Shown here one piece after another: positions 35,193 to 40,393 of a stretch of 40,393 nt of DNA. Within the stretch, counting starts at the first letter, position 1; the number at the start of each line of letters is the position of its first letter. The DNA is taken from positions 1-40,393 of the forward strand of contig JABIEF010000069.1 of the NCBI GenBank assembly GCA_018651345.1, read 5' to 3'. Source of the stretch: Rhodobiaceae bacterium. Its GTDB lineage: Bacteria > Pseudomonadota > Alphaproteobacteria > Rhizobiales > TMED25. A program made the translations under genes and the position numbers. The notes beneath the pieces were generated by a model. That model saw only the letters and a program-made list of their open reading frames with translations. It searched no databases and was not told the origin of the DNA.

Positions 35193-36176
35193 TTAGATGC
35201 TTGTTAGTAGGCGTGATTTACTATCATCTTTTTTATTGTTAACATTATCAGGCGCATATTTCCCGCTAATTTGGGGGGTATGCGCTCCTTGAAGCTTTAG
35301 TTCTTCAACGTGTTCTCTTCTTGTTATCCTTGCCCATTTTCTATTTAATGGATCTGTAATATTAATTGTAAGCTTTCCAATTTTTTCAACTTCCAATTCT
35401 ATTTTATCACCATCCATAAATGGATTTAAGCCCCTGTGATTAGTCCCGGTTGCAATAATGTCTCCTGGTTGCAATACGTGAATTGAGCTGAGCCATTCGA
35501 TACATCTTGGTATATTATGAGCCATATCATCGGTATTAAAGTTTTGCATAACCTGCCCATTATTTTTTAGAGTAATTTGCAGATTTTGAGGATTTTCTAT
35601 TTCATCTTTTGTTACTAGGTAAGGTCCTATTGGAGTGTAGCTAGCTCTTGATTTCATTGAAAAGAAGAAATTTGAAGCAAGTAGACCTCTCGCAGACCCA
35701 TCGATAAAGTTTGTATAACCAAACACATAATCCATAGCATCTGAAGCCTTTATATTGTGAGCTTTTTTACCTATAACAAGTGCTAATTCAGCTTCGCCTT
35801 CAAATACTGTTGCGGGTATATCGGTAAGTTCCATAGCCTCACCGTCTCCAATTATTGTACTTACTGCTTTATGGAATGCATTTATTGGAGCTGGTTCTGC
35901 TCTAGTCCCATCTTCCATATAATTTACAGCCATACAATCTATATTTGATGGTCTAGGTGTTGGAGCTCTTAATGTAACTTTGTCTACATTAATACCACTA
36001 GAACTTTTTATGAAATTTTCTATCTTGACTTTATAAGCATCAAAATTTTCAATTAAACCATTCATTAAGTCGAGTGTATCTCGATGAGGGATGTCTAATA
36101 AAATATCTGTAATATCAATTACAGTATCATCTCTCAATACGCCTAATCTGTAGTCATTAAAATATAATAATTTCAT
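35193..36176 (-). CDS. Fumarylacetoacetate-hydrolase-family protein
   Basis: This 327-residue protein has a C-terminal FAH barrel that cleaves C-C bonds of diketo acids or decarboxylates/hydrates oxalocrotonate-like acids. Metal-binding acids fit the family: Glu126/128 in VFEGEAELALVIG, and Asp159 in TNFIDGSARG (in place of the more common NDVTARD). GDIIATGTNHRGLNPFMDGD closes the active site. The last about 45 residues are hydrophilic and may be disordered. It is 13 bp downstream of the bicupin gene on the same strand, so probably co-transcribed. Confidence 0.92.
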   Translation of the reverse strand: MKLLYFNDYRLGVLRDDTVIDITDILLDIPHRDTLDLMNGLIENFDAYKVKIENFIKSSSGINVDKVTLRAPTPRPSNIDCMAVNYMEDGTRAEPAPINAFHKAVSTIIGDGEAMELTDIPATVFEGEAELALVIGKKAHNIKASDAMDYVFGYTNFIDGSARGLLASNFFFSMKSRASYTPIGPYLVTKDEIENPQNLQITLKNNGQVMQNFNTDDMAHNIPRCIEWLSSIHVLQPGDIIATGTNHRGLNPFMDGDKIELEVEKIGKLTINITDPLNRKWARITRREHVEELKLQGAHTPQISGKYAPDNVNNKKDDSKSRLLTSI

Positions 36177-36189
36177 TTAGTTGCTCCTT

Positions 36190-37035
36190 TTAAATCTTTA
36201 TATCATCTTCTGTTACATCACCTAGGTATACATAACCAGTTTCTTCGACGCTGCCAGCACCAATATATAATCCTACAGCCACTATAGGTTCGCTGTCACT
36301 TAGATTATATAGCCAATGCTTTACTCCTTTTGGGATATAATGGAAATGCCCGCCTCTAACTTCTGCTTTTTCATCGCCAGCCCCAGCTAAGCCGTGACCT
36401 GAGATTATATAATATATTTCTTCACAATTTTCATGCATATGTTTTTTATGTACTGCTCCGGGCATAAATGTAGCATGAAAAACAGTTGTAGAAGATCCAT
36501 TTTTTTTGCTTATAGGTAGTTTGAAATCGGTTATTGACCAACCTTCGTCTTTATTCATTTTTTCTGATTCTACGTCATCTAAATGAACAAGTATCCCTTC
36601 ATGAAATCCATTTCTTGGCATTTCTAGATCTTCTTTGGTTACTGGTCCACAGAATTCATATCCAGAATCAGCAACATCTTTTGCGCCTATATAGAATCCA
36701 ATTACTTCTGCATCATCATCTTGAGTTTCATTGTGAAAGAAGTGTTCAGAATTCGCTGGCATTACTCTACAATGCCCTGCTCTAATATTTGCTCTCCCGG
36801 TTCCTTGGCCAACAACACCGTTTCCTTTTAGATATATTGCTACTTCTTCACTTTTAGAGTGTAAGTGTTTACTGTGAGTAGAACCTGATTTAAAGATGGA
36901 ATGAAATACAGTAGTAGAACTTCCAGATTCTCCTGTAATTGGTAATCTGAATTCAGATATATGCCACCCATTTTTTTCTTCCATATTTGTAATTGGTACA
37001 TCATCAATATGGATTGGCGGATATTTTAATGCCAT
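36190..37035 (-). CDS. Bicupin with two complete metal sites
   Basis: This 281-residue protein consists of two similar cupin domains (about 1-138 and 143-281). Each keeps the cupin metal ligands: His57, His59, Glu63 or Glu64 and His98 in the first; His199, His201, Glu205 or Glu206 and His240 in the second. Shared blocks are GSSTTVFH, the HxH motif, and YIGA-x-x-V. Function is unknown; cupins of this size include dioxygenases, isomerases and sugar-binding sensors. Its position with FAH and ACMSD-like genes makes a catabolic enzyme plausible, but this is inference. Confidence 0.9.
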   Translation of the reverse strand: MALKYPPIHIDDVPITNMEEKNGWHISEFRLPITGESGSSTTVFHSIFKSGSTHSKHLHSKSEEVAIYLKGNGVVGQGTGRANIRAGHCRVMPANSEHFFHNETQDDDAEVIGFYIGAKDVADSGYEFCGPVTKEDLEMPRNGFHEGILVHLDDVESEKMNKDEGWSITDFKLPISKKNGSSTTVFHATFMPGAVHKKHMHENCEEIYYIISGHGLAGAGDEKAEVRGGHFHYIPKGVKHWLYNLSDSEPIVAVGLYIGAGSVEETGYVYLGDVTEDDIKI

Positions 37036-37081
37036 TATTCTCTCCCTAATTTAAGATCTTATTTTCATAATAATACTATAT

Positions 37082-37270
37082 TTATAATATATATTTATCA
37101 ACAAGAGTTATTATATTGCCATAGAATACCGATCCAATAATAGCTCCAAATATTAAAAATAAAAAAGGTCCTTTAACTACTCTTTTTCCTCTAATAATTG
37201 TAATAGAAAGTTGCAATACTCCTAGAATTGCTCCAACTATAAACCATTTATACTGTACTATGAAATTCAC
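37082..37270 (-). CDS. Small two-helix membrane protein
   Basis: This 62-residue protein has two hydrophobic segments (about 8-25 and 35-53) joined by a basic loop (IIRGKRVVKGPF), suggesting a loop on the cytoplasmic side. It follows the large permease by 11 bp on the same strand, so it may be a small accessory subunit, much as TRAP-type and other ion transporters carry one. No family is recognised. It has no assignable catalytic residues. Confidence 0.6.
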   Translation of the reverse strand: MNFIVQYKWFIVGAILGVLQLSITIIRGKRVVKGPFLFLIFGAIIGSVFYGNIITLVDKYIL

Positions 37271-37281
37271 TGTTACCTCAT

Positions 37282-38712
37282 TTAAAGAAATTGGCTAATA
37301 AATATAACCCAACAAGATAATAACAAACCTCCCGTTAATGTAAATAGTCCGTTCCACTTTAATCCTGCTTGGATAGGTGTAATTTTAGCGAGGTCGGCAA
37401 TTAATAATGTAGAGGCGGTATAAGGCGAGCTAATTCCCGATAAGGCCCACCCAGAAGTTAGGGCTAATATTATTGCATTCGGCGAGACACCTAAGTTAGC
37501 TGCTTGCGGAAGTAGTGGGGCTATCAGATAAACTGCTAAAATAGGATTCATACCTATTTGGCCAGTTATTGGCATTAGCCATAATATTCCTACTAGCACC
37601 AACCAGGAGGGAATAGAGGAGAAATTAATTACATCACCATTAATATAGGGAGCTATAATACTAGATGCCATGGTGCCGATAAATGCTGCCATAATTAATA
37701 ATATTAACTCTGATTTATAGTTTACTATATCTTTAAATATGTATCCAGAAACCCTCTCTTTAGTTCTTATATATAAAATATTTAAGTTTTTGCTATTATA
37801 GTTCTGATAGATAATCCAGAATAAACTAAATATTGGAACTATAAGCATTACAACAGCAACCGCTCTTAGATCTGTGATATATTGTATTGATCCTATTAAG
37901 CTTAGTAAAAAAATAAATAAGAATAAAAGCGGCATTACAGTATTCCAAGAACCTGTTTTTCTGATTAAGTTATTTGAATCTATATTAATTTTAGATTTAT
38001 AGAAAAAATCAAGTAATAACCCTAGTGCCATCAGGATTAACGCACTTATAAAACAAGGGATAGCAGCTCCAGACCAAGATGATCCATCAATTAATGAAGT
38101 TGTTATTGCAATAGAAAAAGTGAGAGGTGACCAACATGTCATTGCTATAAAACCTCTTTGTACAGCCAATAACATTCTTTTTGTTCTAATCTTTCTAATC
38201 TCAATATTTGCTTCTTTTCTAGCTCCTCTTTCTGCTAAACTGCCAAGTAATGAAATTGCTCCATAACTTAGTATCACGCCGTATATATGCCCCCCTAGTA
38301 CCAATGCTAAGCATCTTTTACTTGGATTTTGATTAGCTAAGAATTCACCGCATTTTTCTATAGCATGAGAGGAAGATGCTGCATTTCTTAGGCAAGATAA
38401 AGATAGAAAGAAGGCGGCTACGAAAGCAGAACTTTGAAGTGAAGTTTGAATTAAACTCGGCCATGTAGGTATTTTTATTATTGCTAATATTATTAAGATG
38501 AACCCAGTAAATACAAAAATTTTTCTTGAAAGCTGAAGATTATTTAATGAAATTAAGACAAATATTCCAATTATTATACTAGCTATTAAATAGAAAAAAT
38601 TTCCAACTCCCCACTCTGCAAGTACTACAAAAGCAATACAGGAAAATAGTAAAATAGAAGAAAGGTAATTTCTATATTTCTCATATCTTTCAAAATATTG
38701 AATATTTATAAT
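37282..38712 (-). CDS. Putative permease of the ion-transporter type; apparent non-ATG start
   Basis: This highly hydrophobic protein has about 10-12 predicted membrane helices. Segments GQIGMNPILAVYLIAPLLP and SGWALSGISSPYTASTLLIA resemble the hairpin/proline-rich motifs of ion-transporter-superfamily secondary carriers, but I do not recognise the exact family. A shorter frame would start at a TTG (38304). The same frame is open another 136 codons with protein-like sequence (residues FERYEKYRNYLSSILL, then membrane helices) back to a TAG at 38713-38715, without any ATG, GTG or TTG. AGGA at 38717-38720 precedes ATT (38712) by 4 and ATA (38709) by 7 bases, so one of these is the likely start, giving about 476 residues. 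It is followed by a 62-residue membrane protein gene. Confidence 0.75.
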   Translation of the reverse strand: MINIQYFERYEKYRNYLSSILLFSCIAFVVLAEWGVGNFFYLIASIIIGIFVLISLNNLQLSRKIFVFTGFILIILAIIKIPTWPSLIQTSLQSSAFVAAFFLSLSCLRNAASSSHAIEKCGEFLANQNPSKRCLALVLGGHIYGVILSYGAISLLGSLAERGARKEANIEIRKIRTKRMLLAVQRGFIAMTCWSPLTFSIAITTSLIDGSSWSGAAIPCFISALILMALGLLLDFFYKSKINIDSNNLIRKTGSWNTVMPLLFLFIFLLSLIGSIQYITDLRAVAVVMLIVPIFSLFWIIYQNYNSKNLNILYIRTKERVSGYIFKDIVNYKSELILLIMAAFIGTMASSIIAPYINGDVINFSSIPSWLVLVGILWLMPITGQIGMNPILAVYLIAPLLPQAANLGVSPNAIILALTSGWALSGISSPYTASTLLIADLAKITPIQAGLKWNGLFTLTGGLLLSCWVIFISQFL

Positions 38713-38722
38713 CTATTCCTTT

Positions 38723-39922
38723 TTAATTTTTAGCTTTAACAACAAAGATTAATATAATTATTGTTGTTATAGCGAATGTCGTAGTAGTGAGTTGGGCAAC
38801 GCTAAATACAAAAGAGGATGTTTGCTCGATATTTGCAAGTATAAAAGTAATGATTGCTCCATAACCAAAATGAAGACAACCTCCTAAAGCAGATGCGGAA
38901 CCTGCAATTTCAGGTTTTACAGAATTAAGTGCCTGTGCATAACAATTAGCAAGCAAAAGACCTGTACCAAAATTTGAAATTGCAAAGGCTATTAAAACTG
39001 GTAATGGAGATTCTACCAACATTAAACCAAAAAATAATTGTAGAATTCCTCCACCAAAGCTAAATAAGCCTCCGATAATTATTATTTTATCTATTGTAAT
39101 ATACTCACTTAGGCGTCTTGAAATATAAGTTGCTAAAACGAAAAGAGATGGCATTACCATAATATAAAATCCAAATACTTCTGGCTTAACTCCCATTACA
39201 ACGATAAATATTATTGGAGATGAGACTATATATGCTTGCATTGCTCCGCTTGCAAAAGCCACTATTATGCTATAACAAGCAAATTGTTTATTTCTTAATA
39301 ACGATCTATATGTTTCGAATAATTGTGTTACTTTGGGAGGATTTCGTTTTTCTGGAGGTAGTGTTTCCTTTAACATTAAGAACACAGAAGTAAAGACTAT
39401 TATACCAATACTGGACGTAAAGATGAATGTTGCCCTCCACCCAAACCATGCGGTTAGAAATCCACCTACAAAAGGAGCCATTATTGGTCCTACTGCCATA
39501 GCAATTGCCACATAAGACATTGCACGAGCAGCAGCAACACCTTCTGATGTATCTCTTATTATAGCCCTACTAATTACGAGAGTTGAACACGCTCCCGTTG
39601 CCTGAGCTAATCTTGAAATAAGTAGCACAGAGATATCATTTGAAAAGGCACATAATAAGCTTGCTATTATAAAGATTATTATTCCACATAAAACAATTAT
39701 TCGCCTTCCAAATCTATCAGAAAGAGGTCCAATAATAAGCTGAGCAATTGCGAAAGCTGCAAGATACGTTGGAACCATTTTTTGAACCATTGCAATACTG
39801 ACATCAAGGTCAAGAGCAATATTAGGTAGTCCTGGAATAAATATTGTGGATGCAATTTGTCCAGCAAATAACATTATAAATAATAAAGCAATTGGAGGTG
39901 GTTTACTAAGTCCGTTTTTCAT
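38723..39922 (-). CDS. Bcr/CflA-type MFS efflux transporter
   Basis: This 399-residue major-facilitator protein has 12 predicted helices, with motif A as GPLSDRFGRRIIVL after helix 2, the RAIIRDTSEGVAAARAMSY segment typical of Bcr/CflA drug-export proteins, and GPIMAPFVGGFLTAWFGWR. Members export small drugs or metabolites by proton antiport; substrate is unknown. Its stop lies 10 bp before the ATT of the permease, so the two are probably on one transcript, with the catabolic genes downstream. Confidence 0.92.
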   Translation of the reverse strand: MKNGLSKPPPIALLFIMLFAGQIASTIFIPGLPNIALDLDVSIAMVQKMVPTYLAAFAIAQLIIGPLSDRFGRRIIVLCGIIIFIIASLLCAFSNDISVLLISRLAQATGACSTLVISRAIIRDTSEGVAAARAMSYVAIAMAVGPIMAPFVGGFLTAWFGWRATFIFTSSIGIIVFTSVFLMLKETLPPEKRNPPKVTQLFETYRSLLRNKQFACYSIIVAFASGAMQAYIVSSPIIFIVVMGVKPEVFGFYIMVMPSLFVLATYISRRLSEYITIDKIIIIGGLFSFGGGILQLFFGLMLVESPLPVLIAFAISNFGTGLLLANCYAQALNSVKPEIAGSASALGGCLHFGYGAIITFILANIEQTSSFVFSVAQLTTTTFAITTIIILIFVVKAKN

Positions 39923-39974
39923 ATTTTTTCTTATAATTTATTCAATAACTGAATCAGTGATGATATAAACATAT

Positions 39975-40393
39975 TTAACGTATATATTTATCTGCTAATT
40001 TTATAGTACTTACAATTAAAATACCAATTAGACCAGCAAAAAATAATGTGGATGATATGTCAAATGCATCAGACAATAAACCAAGAAAAATAGAACCAAT
40101 TGCACTGCCACCAATTGCCACAACTAACCAGAGACTCCCAACTCGCCCTCTAATAGAATCTGTTACTTGCATCTGTACTGTAGATTGATTGTCTATAGCA
40201 ACAATTGTAACGAAGAATCCTATTATGGATACCATTATAATTGCAAGCACCCAATTATCTATAATACCAAGCAATGATATTCCTGCAAGACCACAAATTA
40301 GTGACAGCCTAGAAATCGAGGTCACTCCGTCTGTCGTTATAACTTTTTTTCTTGAGGCAACAAGGATCGATGACAACAGTGCTCCCCCGCCTG
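39975..40393 (-). CDS. MFS transporter, partial (runs off the right edge)
   Basis: The frame remains open to the window edge, so the 5' end is missing; the TTG at 40376 is only an internal codon. About 139 C-terminal residues are visible, with four to five hydrophobic helices and the segment MQVTDSIRGRVGSLWLVVAIGG, which fits enterobactin-exporter-like (MFS_3) proteins. Substrate unknown. It lies 52 bp upstream of the Bcr/CflA-type gene on the same strand. Confidence 0.8.
   Translation of the reverse strand, partial: GGGALLSSILVASRKKVITTDGVTSISRLSLICGLAGISLLGIIDNWVLAIIMVSIIGFFVTIVAIDNQSTVQMQVTDSIRGRVGSLWLVVAIGGSAIGSIFLGLLSDAFDISSTLFFAGLIGILIVSTIKLADKYIR

Overview
The window is a gene-dense, AT-rich chromosomal segment with no sign of phage, insertion sequences or CRISPR. 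Gene content and order point to a streamlined, probably marine alphaproteobacterium. The markers are a DUF1674/SDHAF4-type protein, the order hemC-hemD-mitofilin-hemY, thioredoxin/LON/Trm112-like genes next to a UbiH-family hydroxylase, and an aminotransferase-ftsK-lolA-xthA run. I cannot name the genus from sequence alone; the AEGEAN-169, HIMB59 and SAR116 groups would be candidates to compare. Packing is extreme: eight convergent gene pairs have stop codons overlapping or at most 18 bp apart.

Layout. (1) 1-3.4 kb: the tail of an outer-membrane-barrel-like gene with a clear terminator, then yggS, a YkuD L,D-transpeptidase, a cyclic-nucleotide-binding-domain protein, xthA and lolA. (2) 3.4-7.1 kb: ftsK and a class I aminotransferase. 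(3) 7.2-9.15 kb: the nitrogen module glnK-amtB (minus strand), with a sigma-54-like promoter, two tandem NtrC-like palindromes upstream and a terminator after amtB. (4) 9.15-13.1 kb: tesB, a UbiH-family hydroxylase, a Trm112-like protein, a LON-domain protein and a YbbN-like thioredoxin. (5) 13.2-18.0 kb: tRNA-Gly, dihydropyrimidinase, purH, rsmB (apparently started at CTG) and the DUF1674 gene. (6) 18-22.1 kb: acs and tsaD-gpsA. (7) 22.2-26.7 kb: hemC-hemD-mitofilin-hemY, with an Irr-box-like palindrome upstream. (8) 26.7-30.2 kb: a degenerate tRNA-like element with a CAT anticodon, then an aldo/keto reductase gene running into tupB-tupC-tupA (tungstate uptake). (9) 30.2-32.6 kb: an eight-cysteine mini-protein, a class I glutamine amidotransferase, a TerB-like protein and aroE. 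(10) 32.6-40.4 kb: an accessory catabolic/transport block. It holds an amidase, an ACMSD-like amidohydrolase, an FAH-family hydrolase, a bicupin, a 62-residue membrane protein, a large permease, a Bcr/CflA-type MFS pump and a second MFS gene cut by the window edge.

Most of the window is core metabolism: purine, heme, shikimate, acetate activation, tRNA/rRNA modification, lipoprotein sorting and chromosome segregation. The less ordinary signals are two genes (rsmB and the large permease) whose frames extend far upstream of any ATG/GTG/TTG, the decayed tRNA-like element, the regulatory sites upstream of glnK and hemC, and the catabolic block, whose enzyme set resembles decarboxylation and ring- or carbon-carbon-bond-cleavage chemistry. 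No stretch longer than about 300 bases lacks a gene once the permease is extended to its full frame.
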